From the NCBI GenBank assembly GCA_965116865.1, contig OZ220727.1:1240001-1304000 (forward strand): a stretch of 64,000 nt of DNA, written 5' to 3'. Source of the DNA: Aldehydirespirator sp965116865 (GTDB lineage Bacteria > Actinomycetota > Acidimicrobiia > Acidimicrobiales > Aldehydirespiratoraceae). The position numbers and the translations under genes are program-made. Positions 33,164 through 42,299 of the stretch are shown one piece after another; position 1 is the stretch's first letter, and each line of letters starts with the position of its first letter. The notes below the pieces were generated by a model, which was given only the letters and a program-made list of their open reading frames with translations, was not told where the DNA came from and did no database searches.

Positions 33164-34354
33164 GTGCAACAAAGGACGACAGTTCAGGGCCATCCTTGCC
33201 AGGTCTCAGCAAGATCATCGCGGCACCGCAGACTGAAGCTGGCCGTCGTGACGGCCGCGGCGGCCCTGGGAGCAGCGGCTTGCTCGGGAGACCCCGCGCC
33301 GGAGCCGCCGGGCGCAGGCGCTGTGACGCCGACGATCCTGGCCACCACCAGCATCTGGGCCGACGTAGTCTCCAACGTGGCCTGCGACGGGCTGGCCGAA
33401 GTGGAAGCCATCATCCCAATCGGCAGCGATCCGCACGGCTACGAGCCCTCGCTGCAGGACACCGAGCGCATGACCGACGCCTCGCTGATAGTGGCCAACG
33501 GCCTGACGCTGGAGGGGCGCCTGGAGGACACGCTAGAAGCGATGGCAATGTCCGGCACTCCGGTACTTGAGTTCGCCGCAGAGGTGGACCCCATCCCGTA
33601 CGAATTCGATACCGGCCACGACGACCACGGCCACGACGACGAAGGCCACGACGACCACAACGAACACAACGAACACGGCCACGACGACCACGGCCACGAC
33701 GACGAAGGCCACGACGACCACGACGAACACGGCCACGACGACGAAGGCCACGACGACCACGACGAACACGACGACGAACACGACGACGAACACGGCCACG
33801 ACGAACACGGCCACGACCACGGAGCGGAAGACCCGCACGTCTGGTTCGACCCCCACCGCGTGGCGGAGGCGCTGCCAGTCCTCGCCCAAGCACTGACGGC
33901 CGACGCCGGCCTCGACCCGGCCGCGGTCGAAGCGTGCCTGAACAGCTACGTGGCTGAGCTGGAGGCGGTGGACGCCGAGATCGCCGCGAAGGTCGAGCAG
34001 CTACCCGCCGAGAGCCGCAAGCTGATCACCAACCACGAGGCGCTCGGGTACTACGCCGCCCGGTACGGGTTCGAGATCATCGGCACGGTCATCCCGTCAC
34101 CATCGAGCATGGCGGAACCCAATCCCGCCGGGCTCGAGAGACTGGCCGAGACCATCGAGCACGAGGGGATCAAGGCCATCTTCGCCGAGGTCCAGCACTC
34201 CGGCGACGACATCAAGGCCCTGGCAGCCCAGATCGGCGACGTCGACGTGGTCACCCTGTACACGGGCAGCCTCGGGCCTCCCGGCAGCGGCGCGGAGACC
34301 TACACCGGATACCTGCTCACCAACACCGACCTGATCGTCGACTCCCTAAACTGA
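33164..34354 (+). CDS. znuA: Zinc ABC transporter substrate-binding lipoprotein (ZnuA type)
   Basis: A 396-residue cluster A-I metal-binding lipoprotein. The signal peptide ends with the lipobox LGAAAC. TTSIWADVVSNVACDG opens the mature fold; His in GSDPHGYEP and HVWFDPH, and Glu/His in ITNHEALGYYAARYGFEIIG supply metal ligands. A long His/Asp/Glu loop (residues about 147-222) of HDDHGHDDEGH type is typical of zinc-specific members but unusually long. GGAG precedes the GTG at 33164. No ATPase or permease gene follows; instead there is debris and a truncated IS630 element, so this may be an orphan relying on components elsewhere. Confidence 0.92.
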   Translation: MQQRTTVQGHPCQVSARSSRHRRLKLAVVTAAAALGAAACSGDPAPEPPGAGAVTPTILATTSIWADVVSNVACDGLAEVEAIIPIGSDPHGYEPSLQDTERMTDASLIVANGLTLEGRLEDTLEAMAMSGTPVLEFAAEVDPIPYEFDTGHDDHGHDDEGHDDHNEHNEHGHDDHGHDDEGHDDHDEHGHDDEGHDDHDEHDDEHDDEHGHDEHGHDHGAEDPHVWFDPHRVAEALPVLAQALTADAGLDPAAVEACLNSYVAELEAVDAEIAAKVEQLPAESRKLITNHEALGYYAARYGFEIIGTVIPSPSSMAEPNPAGLERLAETIEHEGIKAIFAEVQHSGDDIKALAAQIGDVDVVTLYTGSLGPPGSGAETYTGYLLTNTDLIVDSLN

Positions 34355-34451
34355 GCCGGCCCAGAACATCCCGCCACGGGAGGTTTCTCGAATCCCCGAG
34401 CATGATGTAGTCCTGCTAGGGGCGCGGGCGGGCGTTCGATATCGATTGTGA

Positions 34452-34541
34452 CGGATCTCGCGGCTGGGGCGGCCGGTCAAGAAGATGATCGGCGGCAAGG
34501 TCGGCTGGCTCGACGACGGCTACGAACTCGCCGCGACTTGA
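34452..34541 (+). pseudogene. Possible rhodanese-domain C-terminal tail
   Basis: A short open stretch reads RPVKKMIGGKVGWLDDGYEL followed by AAT and a stop, like the C-terminus of single-domain rhodaneses (GG...GW...GY pattern). It has an in-frame stop just upstream (34449) and no catalytic CxxG loop. I take it as a relic exposed by rearrangement beside the truncated IS630 element. Confidence 0.35.
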
Positions 34542-34618
34542 CGTACCTCAAGGCCTGCGGGTTGTACAGTCGGCAGGCATCGAGCAGGTCCAGCCACAGC
34601 AAGCGGGCTCCACGCGCC

Positions 34619-35579
34619 GGCCGCGGGGGAGACGAACAAGTCGATCGCGGTGTCGCTGGGGTGCAGCGAGGCGACGGTGTCGAAGTGGCGGCGCCGGTTC
34701 GCGGGGCGCGGGTTGGACGGGCTCTGCGACGAGCCGCGTCCGGGCGCGCCGCGCACGGTGAGCGACGACAAGGTGCAGGAGGTGATCGTCAAGACGCTGG
34801 AGTCGGCTCCTGAGGGCGCGACGCACTGGTCGACGCGCTCGATGGCCGCGCAGGTGGCGCTGTCGCAGTCGACGATCTCGAGGATGTGGCGGGCCTTCGG
34901 GCTCAGGCCCCATGGCGTGGAGGAGTTCAAGGTGTCGCCGGACCCCCAGTTCATCGACAAGGCGCGCGACGTCGCCGGGCTGTACTTGAACCCGCCGGAG
35001 GCAGCGGTGGTGCTCTGCGCGGACGACAAGACCCGGATCCAGGCTCTCGACCGCGCCGCGCCGGTGCTTGCCTTGATGCCGGGTGTGCCCCAGCGCCGAA
35101 CCCACGACTACCGCCGCTTCGGCACCACCAACCTCCACGCGGCGCTCGACGCCGCCTCGGGCAAAGTCATCTCCTCGATGACCGCGCGCCGCCGCGCCAT
35201 CGAGTTCCGCAAGTTCCTGGACCTCATCGACAGCGAAGTCCCCGAGGGCCCCAAGGCGCACGTCGTGCTGGACAACTCCTCCACCCACAAGACCCCCGCC
35301 ATACAGCGCCGGCTGCTGCGCCACCCCCGCTTCAGCTTCCACCTCACCCCCACCCACAGCTCGTGGACGAACCTCGTCGAGCGCTGGTTCGCCGAGCCCA
35401 CCACCAAACGGATCCGCCGCGGCACCCACACCAGCACCAAAGAGCCCACCGGCTCCATCCAGCACCGGATCGACCACCGGAACCACAACCCTCGCCCGTT
35501 CACATGGCACAAGAGCGCCGACGAGACACTCCACAACCCGGCAACATATCTCCAACGAATTTCTGACTCAGGACACTAG
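34619..35579 (+). pseudogene. IS630-family transposase copy 2, 5' truncated
   Basis: From GGCCGCGGGGGAGACGAAC onwards it is almost identical to copy 1, with a few substitutions (for example Lys for Glu in the codons before the conserved SIAVSLGC). The first about 55 codons and the left terminal repeat are missing. The right end, GACTCAGGACACTAGG, with its TA (35577-35578), is intact. The remaining frame still encodes the three catalytic acidic residues, but without the N-terminus and one end the element cannot move by itself. Confidence 0.9.
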
Positions 35580-35831
35580 GAGACGACGACGCCCCCGACC
35601 GACGAAACCTCCAACACACCCAACCGGTCACCGCCCCAAGCCGCCTAGAAAGGCTTGACAACAAGACAGGGACACCCCCTCAAGCAGAGCCCCACCGTGC
35701 AGCCACCTCACCCCGAGGCCCGCATAATCCCCGTGCAACGAGTACGGCACCTGTGTTGCTGACCTGCCGAAACGCAAAACACCCGCCGAATTCGGATCAA
35801 GCGGTGAGCACCCCGACGCAGGACGGAGCCG
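35580..35831. other. Flank of IS630 copy 2 with a gene-tail remnant
   Basis: The plus strand reads DDDAPDRRNLQHTQPV, then APSRLERLDNKTGTPPQ in an open frame without start; the LERLDNKTGTP part is shared with 4661-4690. It appears to be the 3' end of a broken gene. No intact gene is seen before the convergent DMT permease at 35832. Confidence 0.4.
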
Positions 35832-36872
35832 TCACTGCGGCTGGGCTGATCGGTGTCCGCTGCGGTCTGCTGCGATGGCCGCGTTGAGTCCGAAGATGAC
35901 CACCATGCCGCCAGCGAACAGCACTGGCTGGTAGATGGGGTCGCCTGCGATGGTCAGCCATATGGCGGCCAGCGCCGGTGACGCGTAGAGCAGGCTGTTG
36001 ACGCGCGTGTCGGCGGTGACGATGTTGCCCGCGCGGTGCAGCAGGCGGGCGCAGCCCATGATCAGCCCGGACGCGGCCCCGAAGGCCGCCGAGCGGGTGG
36101 CGCCCAACCCGCCGAAGACGAACGCCAGCCCGACCGCTGCAGCGATCGGAACGCTGACCGCCGCGGCGGCGAAAGTCGACCACCACAGGGCGACGCCGTA
36201 CTCCTTGACCGATGTGGCGCTGCGTCCGGCGCGCCGAGCCAGAGCGCAGCGGTCGCCGTAGATGATCCCCGCCGACGGTCGCACGGCGTACGTCGCCGTG
36301 GTCAGCACTCCCAGCACCAGCCCGACTGCCGTGTTGCGCCATGAGCCTCCCTCGATCTGGCCGGGGGCCGCCTGACTCCACACGACGGCGGCCACCGCTA
36401 GCGGCAGTCCGCACATCATGGAGGCGCTGCGGGTCGAGATGCTCCTGCTGCTGCCGCTCCAACGCGCGATCAAAAGGGACTGCGGCACGACATCGAGGCC
36501 GTCCGAGAAACAGGACAGCACCACGAGCGGCAACAGGGCCGCCGTGCCGGCATACAGCAGGACATTGGGCGCCGTGACCAGCAGCAGCGTCAACAGCACC
36601 CCCGGACGCGGGCCTGCGAGCGCGCCCGGAGGCAGCGCCACAAGCCGCGCCGGACGCATCGCCTGCAGAGGACCCTCTCCCAGCACAGGTCTGGCCGACG
36701 CGGCCAGCGCGACCAGCAGCATCGCCGCGCAAGCAGACTCCATCAGCGTGCCCAACACAAGCACGGAGAAGCCCTCCCCCGCGAACCGGATCGGCAGCGG
36801 GATCAGCGAGTAGGCAACGGCTGCACCGGCGATACACGCCGCACCGAGGGCGTTCCGGCGACGCGGCAGCAT
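35832..36872 (-). CDS. EamA/DMT-superfamily-like membrane permease
   Basis: A 346-residue protein with about ten membrane segments in two halves, the drug/metabolite transporter layout. It begins LGAACIAGAAVAYSLIPLPI, has further segments such as LLTLLLVTAPNVLLYAGTAA and ends with LFAGGMVVIFGLNAAIAADR. The substrate is unknown. The ATG at 36872 is chosen as the first methionine before the first membrane segment, but the frame is open upstream to 37112 through a 75-bp duplicated leader, so a longer product starting there cannot be excluded. Confidence 0.7.
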   Translation of the reverse strand: MLPRRRNALGAACIAGAAVAYSLIPLPIRFAGEGFSVLVLGTLMESACAAMLLVALAASARPVLGEGPLQAMRPARLVALPPGALAGPRPGVLLTLLLVTAPNVLLYAGTAALLPLVVLSCFSDGLDVVPQSLLIARWSGSSRSISTRSASMMCGLPLAVAAVVWSQAAPGQIEGGSWRNTAVGLVLGVLTTATYAVRPSAGIIYGDRCALARRAGRSATSVKEYGVALWWSTFAAAAVSVPIAAAVGLAFVFGGLGATRSAAFGAASGLIMGCARLLHRAGNIVTADTRVNSLLYASPALAAIWLTIAGDPIYQPVLFAGGMVVIFGLNAAIAADRSGHRSAQPQ

Positions 36873-36931
36873 CACCACACGAAACCTACGGAGCCCTGGG
36901 CCGACCCGGCACTGATCCGGCGACTCTAGCC

Positions 36932-37048
36932 CATGGGACGCCACACCCGACACCACCACTGTCGACGGCGCCTGTAGTGCAGCCGGCCGTGCGGACGACG
37001 CGCCGGCATGGGACGCCACACCCGACACCACCACTGTCGACGGCGCCT
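36932..37048 (-). repeat. 75-bp in-frame duplication in the DMT permease leader
   Basis: CATGGGACGCCACACCCGAC recurs at 36932 and 37007 (75 bp apart), each copy about 42 bp long. On the minus strand the copies read APSTVVVSGVASH twice with the insert AGASSARPAALQ, in frame with the permease and without a stop. The interval 36873-37191 holds no other gene and must contain the divergent promoters. Confidence 0.85.
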
Positions 37049-37179
37049 CGCTCGCTGCGCGCGGACACCCACCCGCGACCCATCCGCTCCCAACCCGTCG
37101 CAGCAGGGACAACGTCTGTGGTTGTCACAAGCGTGTCTGAATGGCCGTTGGCGGACCCGGCGGATCCCGATCGCGCTGA

Positions 37180-37185
37180 TAGAAT
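37180..37185 (+). promoter_or_regulatory. Leaderless -10 box (TAGAAT) of the SDR gene
   Basis: TAGAAT ends 6 nt before the GTG at 37192, so the transcript would begin at or next to the start codon. Confidence 0.5.
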
Positions 37186-37191
37186 GGCGCG

Positions 37192-37971
37192 GTGCGGCGC
37201 TTCGAGAGCCATGCTGTTGTCATCACGGGCTCGACGACCGACATCGGAGCAGCCACAGCTCGCCGCTTCGCCGCCGAAGGTGCCTGGGTCGCATGCCTCG
37301 ACGCCAACGAATCCGACAACAGAGCCACCGCCGCCGCGGCCCGTGCCGACGGAGTCGAGGCGCTGGCGCTCCCCTGCGACGTGCGCTCCCAAGACGACCA
37401 GCACGGGGCCTTCGAGATCGTCAAGGCAGCCTGGGGCCGCATCGACGTGCTGGTGGCCTGCGCGGAGGTGCATGTGGACAAGCCGCTGTCGGAGATCTCT
37501 CTCGACCGCTGGCAGGACACCATGGCCGTCAACCTGACCGGCATCCTCATCTCCAACAGCCTCGCCGCGCCGGTCATGACCACTCAGAGGCGAGGCTCCA
37601 TCATCAACATAGCATCGACGGCCGCCAAAACTAGCTGGCCCTCCTCCGTCGAGTGGTCGAGCACCAAGGGCGGGGTGGCCGGAATCACCCGCTCCGGCGC
37701 CACGGAACTGGGACCCCACGGCATCACCGTCAACGCAATATGCACCGGCAACACCCTCACCGGCACGTTGTGCCAGGTGGCCGGCGAAGTCGGGCCCGCC
37801 GTCGGCATGACCGCCAAGGAGTGGCTCGACATGAGAGCCGGCAACACTGCAGTCAAGCGGCTGGCCAGGCCGGAGGAGATCGCCGGAGTTGTCACCTTCC
37901 TGGCCAGCGAGGACGCCCGCTACGTCACCGGCCAGACCATCGAGGTAGACGGCGGCCCCGTCCTCACCTGA
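37192..37971 (+). CDS. SDR-fold protein with Trp in place of the catalytic Tyr
   Basis: A 259-residue classical short-chain dehydrogenase fold. The cofactor loop is ITGSTTDIGAATA (TGxxxGxG-like, with Asp before Ile-Gly). Where the family has NNAG it reads VACAEV, and where it has YxxxK it reads EWSSTKGG (about residues 153-160), so the general base tyrosine is tryptophan while the lysine remains. The preceding Ser is present in INIASTAAKTS. The C-terminus RLARPEEIAGVVTFLASEDA and YVTGQTIEVDGG are typical. It may bind NAD(P) without normal redox chemistry. The GTG at 37192 follows a leaderless promoter box. Confidence 0.88.
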   Translation: MRRFESHAVVITGSTTDIGAATARRFAAEGAWVACLDANESDNRATAAAARADGVEALALPCDVRSQDDQHGAFEIVKAAWGRIDVLVACAEVHVDKPLSEISLDRWQDTMAVNLTGILISNSLAAPVMTTQRRGSIINIASTAAKTSWPSSVEWSSTKGGVAGITRSGATELGPHGITVNAICTGNTLTGTLCQVAGEVGPAVGMTAKEWLDMRAGNTAVKRLARPEEIAGVVTFLASEDARYVTGQTIEVDGGPVLT

Positions 37972-38079
37972 CAGCGCTGAAGTGGCATCCCGCCGGGCCG
38001 GCTATCCAGGAACAGCAGCGCCTGGCCGTGCCGGCCCGACGCGGACAACACCGGGTCCAGGCCCGGGGCGGTGACATAG

Positions 38080-38290
38080 CGGGCCGCGCACGCGGGATCC
38101 TGATCCAGCTGTGGACCGGGACCGTCGCCACCACCAATAGCGGGCCGCGCACGCGGGATCCTGATCCAGCTGTGGACCGGGACCGTCGCCACCACCAATA
38201 GCGGACCGCGCACGCGGGATCCTGATCCAGCTGTGGACCGGGACCGTCGCCACCACCAATAGCGGACCGCGCACGCGGGATCCTGCGCTA
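38080..38290. repeat. 61-bp tandem array between the SDR gene and nucS (three units plus partial)
   Basis: CCGCGCACGCGGGATCCTG recurs at 38084, 38145, 38206 and 38267 (period 61). Units are nearly identical and include CAGCTGTGGACCGGGACCG and TCGCCACCACCAATAGCGG. Unlike the other arrays it does not touch a start codon: nucS begins 170 bp downstream at its own leaderless promoter. The interval 37972-38459 has no other recognisable gene. Confidence 0.92.
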
Positions 38291-38446
38291 CGACGCTCCA
38301 TCGCAACTCGGGGCTGAGGATCCCATGCTCAGAACCCGAGTCGCCCGAGAGCCCATCGCGTCCGAGCACCAACGACGCGCCGGCCGCGCCGTGCCCCATG
38401 CTCGAAACCTCCAGCGATCGCGACGCGGTTGGCGAGAGCGGTGTGC

Positions 38447-38452
38447 TAGCTT
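38447..38452 (+). promoter_or_regulatory. Leaderless -10 box (TAGCTT) of nucS
   Basis: TGTGCTAGCTT places TAGCTT exactly 7 nt before the GTG at 38460, with an extended TG upstream. Confidence 0.45.
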
Positions 38453-38459
38453 CGCGGCA

Positions 38460-39128
38460 GTGCGGCTCGTGATCGCCCGCTGCACCGTCGACTACGACGG
38501 TCGCCTGCAGGCCCATCTCCCCTCGGCAGTCCGCCTCATCATGCTCAAAGCCGACGGCTGCGTAGCCGTTCACGCCGACGGCGGCGCCTACAAGCCGCTC
38601 AACTGGATGAACTCCCCCAACCGGCTGCTGATCGACGCCGATGCCAGGGTCTGGAAGGTCACCGCGCCCGGCCGCAGCGACTCGCTCGTCATCCGGATCG
38701 AGGAGATCCTCCACGACAGCACCCATGAGATGGGCACCGATCCCGGCCTGCAGAAAGACGGCGTCGAGGCGCAGATGCAGGAACTGCTCGCCCACAACCC
38801 TGACGCCATCGAAAACGGCTTCACTCTCGTGCGGCGGGAGTTCCCCACAGCCGTCGGACCGGTGGACCTGCTGTGCCGCGACTCGTCAGGCAACGCTGTG
38901 GCAGTGGAAGTGAAGCGAAACGGAGAGATCGACGGCGTCGAGCAACTCACCCGCTACTTGCACTACTTGAACTCCGATCCGATACTGGCGCCGGTCAGAG
39001 GGGTGTTCGTGGCCCGGACCATCAAGCCGCAAGCCAAGACACTCGCGGCCGGCCGCTCCATCGACTGCGTCGAGGTGGACTACGACGAGCTGCGCGGCAT
39101 CGAGTCGCCGGAACTCAGACTGTTCTGA
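38460..39128 (+). CDS. nucS: Mismatch-specific endonuclease NucS
   Basis: A 222-residue protein, the standard length of actinobacterial NucS/EndoMS, which cuts both strands at mismatches and replaces MutSL-type repair. The N-terminal domain begins RLVIARCTVDYDGRLQAHLP; the C-terminal nuclease core shows Asp in GPVDLLCRD and ExK in AVEVKRNGEIDGVEQLTRYL, followed by RGVFVARTIKPQAKTLA. It ends with SPELRLF, the usual C-terminal clamp-interaction tail. GTG 38460 is chosen for length and for the TAGCTT box 7 nt upstream; the frame is open to 38325. Confidence 0.95.
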   Translation: MRLVIARCTVDYDGRLQAHLPSAVRLIMLKADGCVAVHADGGAYKPLNWMNSPNRLLIDADARVWKVTAPGRSDSLVIRIEEILHDSTHEMGTDPGLQKDGVEAQMQELLAHNPDAIENGFTLVRREFPTAVGPVDLLCRDSSGNAVAVEVKRNGEIDGVEQLTRYLHYLNSDPILAPVRGVFVARTIKPQAKTLAAGRSIDCVEVDYDELRGIESPELRLF

Positions 39129-39203
39129 GCGGCCCGCCGCCATGACCGTCTCCGAACGGCCGCTCGTCGACGCTGTCGATCCGGCTCTGTCAGTCGATGC
39201 GGT

Positions 39204-39209
39204 TACCCT
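39204..39209 (+). promoter_or_regulatory. Leaderless -10 box (TACCCT) of the VanW gene
   Basis: TACCCT ends 6 nt before the GTG at 39216. Confidence 0.4.
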
Positions 39210-39215
39210 CAGACC

Positions 39216-41264
39216 GTGCTCAGACGGCTGCGAGGACGGCAGGATCGACACCGGCGCCTGTGGCTGTTCCTCGTCGGAGCGGCCGTCCTGATCGGTGGTC
39301 TGATCACAGGCTGGCAAGTCCACGAGGCGCGCATGGAGTCTCGCATCCGTCCGGGTGCGACAGTGTCGGGCATCGAGATCGGCGGGCTGGAGCCAGAAGA
39401 TGCGGTCGTCGCGCTCGACTCCGTCGTCCAAGATGTAGCCAAAACCACCGTCGACCTCCAGTTCCCGGACAACGACCCCCAACACCCGGACAACGACATC
39501 CAGCCGCCGGACATCGACCTGCAGTTCCTCGACCACACCATCACTTTCACCGCCGCGGAACTCGGAATCTCGCTGGACTCCGAGCGGGTGCTCGCCGAGG
39601 CCGACGCGCCGCCCGCGCCAGCAGTACGGCCCGTCACATGGCTCCTCGATCTGTTCGCCCGCCGTGACGTGAGCCTGTCGGTGACCACCGACTTCGGGAT
39701 CCTCACCGACCTGGTCGATCCCTACACCGATCCCGAGATGCCCCGAATCGAACTCGTCGACGGGTCGTTCCGACCGATGCTCCACACCAACGTGGCCGTT
39801 CCCGACATGGAGCTGCTCGCTGAGAGGCTCGAGCGCGCCGTGCTCGACAACATGGGCGGCCACGCCACCGTCGAGGTGCCTATAGCACACATGGCGCCCG
39901 TCGATCCGGCCGCGGTGAAGTTGGCATCCGCGCTCGCCACCGAGGCGAACATGATCACAGAAGACGGCGTCCATGTCCGGCTAGCGGGCACCGCCGAGAC
40001 GCTCACCATCGGCGAGACGGCCCTCCGGCAGTTCATCGTCCTGGAAGGAGAACAGCACGACACCCGTCTCGGCCTCGACCCGGGGATCGCCTCCACTCTC
40101 GCCAGCCTCTTCGTGGGGATCGGCAGAGAAGGAGAGGCCGCGACCATCGGCATCGACGACGCCGGAGCAGTGACAATCACGGCGGGCGAACCCGGATTCC
40201 GCTGCTGCGACGCCTCCGCTGCCGGCGTTCTGCTGAACGGGATGCTCGAAGGCCGCCCGGTGGTGACGCTACCGACCGCTCCCGCACCGCATCCCCGTGG
40301 CCGGGAATGGGCGGAATCGCTCGGCATCCTCCAAGTGGTCGGCGAGTTCACCACACACTTCAAGCCGAGCCAAGACCGGACAATCAACATCGCCCGCATC
40401 TCGGAACTGACCCGCGGAGCGATCGTCGAGTCCGGCCGGCGGTTCTCCGTCAACGGCCACGTCGGGCGGCGCACGGCCGCGAAAGGGTTCGTCCCGGCCA
40501 AGATGATCCTCGACGGCGTCTTTGTGGACTCCGTGGGGGGTGGCATCTCGCAGTACGCCACCACGCTGTTCAACGCTGCCTTCTTCGCGGGGCTCGACTT
40601 CATCGAATACCAGAGCCACACCATCTACCTGAGCCGCTACCCCTACGGGCGCGAAGCCACGGTGTCGCATCCTGCGCCTGACCTGGTGCTGGCGAACAAC
40701 ACCCCCTACGGCGTCATGCTATGGCCCACCACCACCGACGACTCGATCACGGTCAGGCTCTACTCCACGCCCTGGGTGCTGGCCGAGCAGACAGGCCAGT
40801 GGAGCCGGACCGTGGGAACGTCCTGCACCCGGGTGACCACGGAACGGACACGCACGTACCTCGAAGACGAGCGCACCGAGACCGACACGGTGTGGGCACA
40901 GTATCGCCCCGAAGGCCTCAAATGCGACGGGTCCCCCTCGGCCACGACCACAACGACCACAACGACCACAACGACCACAACGACCACCACGACCACCACG
41001 GTCGCGCCGACGGAGGAGACCGAACAGCAGCACGAGGAGGCCGAATGGAAGCAGGGCGAGACCGAAACAGATCTCGCCGCTGGCAATGCCGACGAACAGG
41101 ACGCACGGACGGGCGACGACACAGGTCGGACCGACGACCAGACAGAAGAGCAAAGCTCCGACGAACAAGACACCGACGACCACACTGGGGAAAAAGGCAC
41201 GGACCCGGACGAGCCGGAAAACGGTGCCACGCCGTCCTCGACCATCCCGGACGAGTCTCGATGA
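39216..41264 (+). CDS. VanW-family membrane-anchored cell-wall protein
   Basis: A 682-residue protein with a single N-terminal membrane anchor (LWLFLVGAAVLIGGLITGWQ), two peptidoglycan-binding-like domains of the type usually found before VanW (about residues 40-350), and a VanW domain containing RTINIARISELTRGAIVESG, GGGISQYATTLFNAAFFAGL and REATVSHPAPDLVLANNTPY. The C-terminal about 110 residues are low-complexity: a run of about 20 threonines, then Glu/Gln/Asp-rich sequence, typical of a wall-spanning or extracellular tail. VanW proteins are linked to cell-envelope processes but the reaction is unknown. Its stop overlaps the PAP2 start as ATGA. Confidence 0.88.
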   Translation: MLRRLRGRQDRHRRLWLFLVGAAVLIGGLITGWQVHEARMESRIRPGATVSGIEIGGLEPEDAVVALDSVVQDVAKTTVDLQFPDNDPQHPDNDIQPPDIDLQFLDHTITFTAAELGISLDSERVLAEADAPPAPAVRPVTWLLDLFARRDVSLSVTTDFGILTDLVDPYTDPEMPRIELVDGSFRPMLHTNVAVPDMELLAERLERAVLDNMGGHATVEVPIAHMAPVDPAAVKLASALATEANMITEDGVHVRLAGTAETLTIGETALRQFIVLEGEQHDTRLGLDPGIASTLASLFVGIGREGEAATIGIDDAGAVTITAGEPGFRCCDASAAGVLLNGMLEGRPVVTLPTAPAPHPRGREWAESLGILQVVGEFTTHFKPSQDRTINIARISELTRGAIVESGRRFSVNGHVGRRTAAKGFVPAKMILDGVFVDSVGGGISQYATTLFNAAFFAGLDFIEYQSHTIYLSRYPYGREATVSHPAPDLVLANNTPYGVMLWPTTTDDSITVRLYSTPWVLAEQTGQWSRTVGTSCTRVTTERTRTYLEDERTETDTVWAQYRPEGLKCDGSPSATTTTTTTTTTTTTTTTTTTVAPTEETEQQHEEAEWKQGETETDLAAGNADEQDARTGDDTGRTDDQTEEQSSDEQDTDDHTGEKGTDPDEPENGATPSSTIPDESR

Positions 41265-41785
41265 ACGCGGCCGAGGAGACCCTCCACAACATCGACACAG
41301 CGATCGACTCTTGGTGGGAGAGCGCCTTTCGGGGAAAGCCGGTCATGGACCGGGTCATGTACTCGGTATCGGAGACAGCCAACCACTCGCGGCTGTGGCA
41401 CGCGCTCGGGGCTGCCCAGGCCGTGGCGCAGCGAAGCCATCGCCCGGCTGTCGAACTCAGCGTATCGCTCCTCGCTGAAGCGGTGCTGGTTAACGGCCTC
41501 ATCAAGACAGCATTCGGGAGGCGGCGCCCGGACTTCACGGGGGATCGGCCCCACCTCCTGCGCCAGCCCATCACCAGCAGCTTTCCCAGCGGCCACGCCA
41601 GTGCAGCCATGGTCGCGGCGACGCTGCTGTCACGCCGCAGCCGATGGGCGCCCGCGTACTGGGCGCTGGCGCTGATCGTGGCACTCAGCCGCATACACGT
41701 CAGGATCCACCACGCCAGCGACGTTGCCGCTGGAATCGGGACCGGCGCGGCGCTCGGCGCGATAGCCCGGCGTCTGTGGCGCTGA
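41261..41785 (+). CDS. PAP2-family lipid phosphatase
   Basis: A 174-residue membrane protein with the three phosphatase motifs of the PAP2 superfamily: KTAFGRRRP (KxxxxxxRP), SSFPSGHASA (PSGH) and SRIHVRIHHASD (SRxxxxxHxxxD). It would dephosphorylate lipid phosphates such as phosphatidate or undecaprenyl diphosphate at the membrane. The ATG overlaps the stop of the VanW gene by 4 nt, so the two are co-translated, suggesting a shared role in envelope assembly. Confidence 0.92.
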   Translation: MNAAEETLHNIDTAIDSWWESAFRGKPVMDRVMYSVSETANHSRLWHALGAAQAVAQRSHRPAVELSVSLLAEAVLVNGLIKTAFGRRRPDFTGDRPHLLRQPITSSFPSGHASAAMVAATLLSRRSRWAPAYWALALIVALSRIHVRIHHASDVAAGIGTGAALGAIARRLWR

Positions 41786-42005
41786 ACCTGCGGCGCCGGA
41801 CCGGCGACTAGGAGCGTCGGCCGGCCGGGACACGACCCATTCATAGGTCACGTCCACCCGACCGGTCGGTGCGCGCCAGCAGCCGGGACACCGAACCGAC
41901 AGATCATCGGAAAGGCACAAGGCCCGTCACACCCAGGGTCAGATCCGAGCCCCGACCACTGACCCCCACATCATGACTGTCACACCCCTTCGCCAATATG
42001 TTCAC
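41786..42005. other. Gap without a recognisable gene
   Basis: Contains TATGTT (41997-42002) 3 nt before the next ATG and no clear conserved element. Probably the promoter region of the small gene at 42006. Confidence 0.3.
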
Positions 42006-42200
42006 ATGACCGATCAACTGGTACTCATCGACATTGCTGCCAACAAGAAAGCCGACACGGGAAACAGCTGGCAACTCGACCCCGCCACATGCGACATCGG
42101 CCAGCGCGGCGTGGCCCGGGCCCGTCAAGCCCTGCATGCGGCTCGCAAGCAGGCCAGGACCGGTACCGTTCCCCGTCCCGACCTGCCCGCCGCGGCCTGA
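42006..42200 (+). CDS. Small hypothetical protein
   Basis: A 64-residue frame beginning TDQLVLIDIAANKKADTGNS and containing WQLDPATCDIGQRGVARARQ, with a basic, helical C-terminus. The internal ATG at 42006 is preferred over 41973 for content. Codon use looks coding (GC-rich third positions). I do not recognise a family. Confidence 0.5.
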   Translation: MTDQLVLIDIAANKKADTGNSWQLDPATCDIGQRGVARARQALHAARKQARTGTVPRPDLPAAA

Positions 42201-42299
42201 GCGCGGGCCGCTCTATCGCCCCCCACGGCCAGATGGCCCCGGAGCCGCGGATGGCGACACCGTCCGTCTGCTGGAACGACGAGACGAGAGGCAGGTGCA

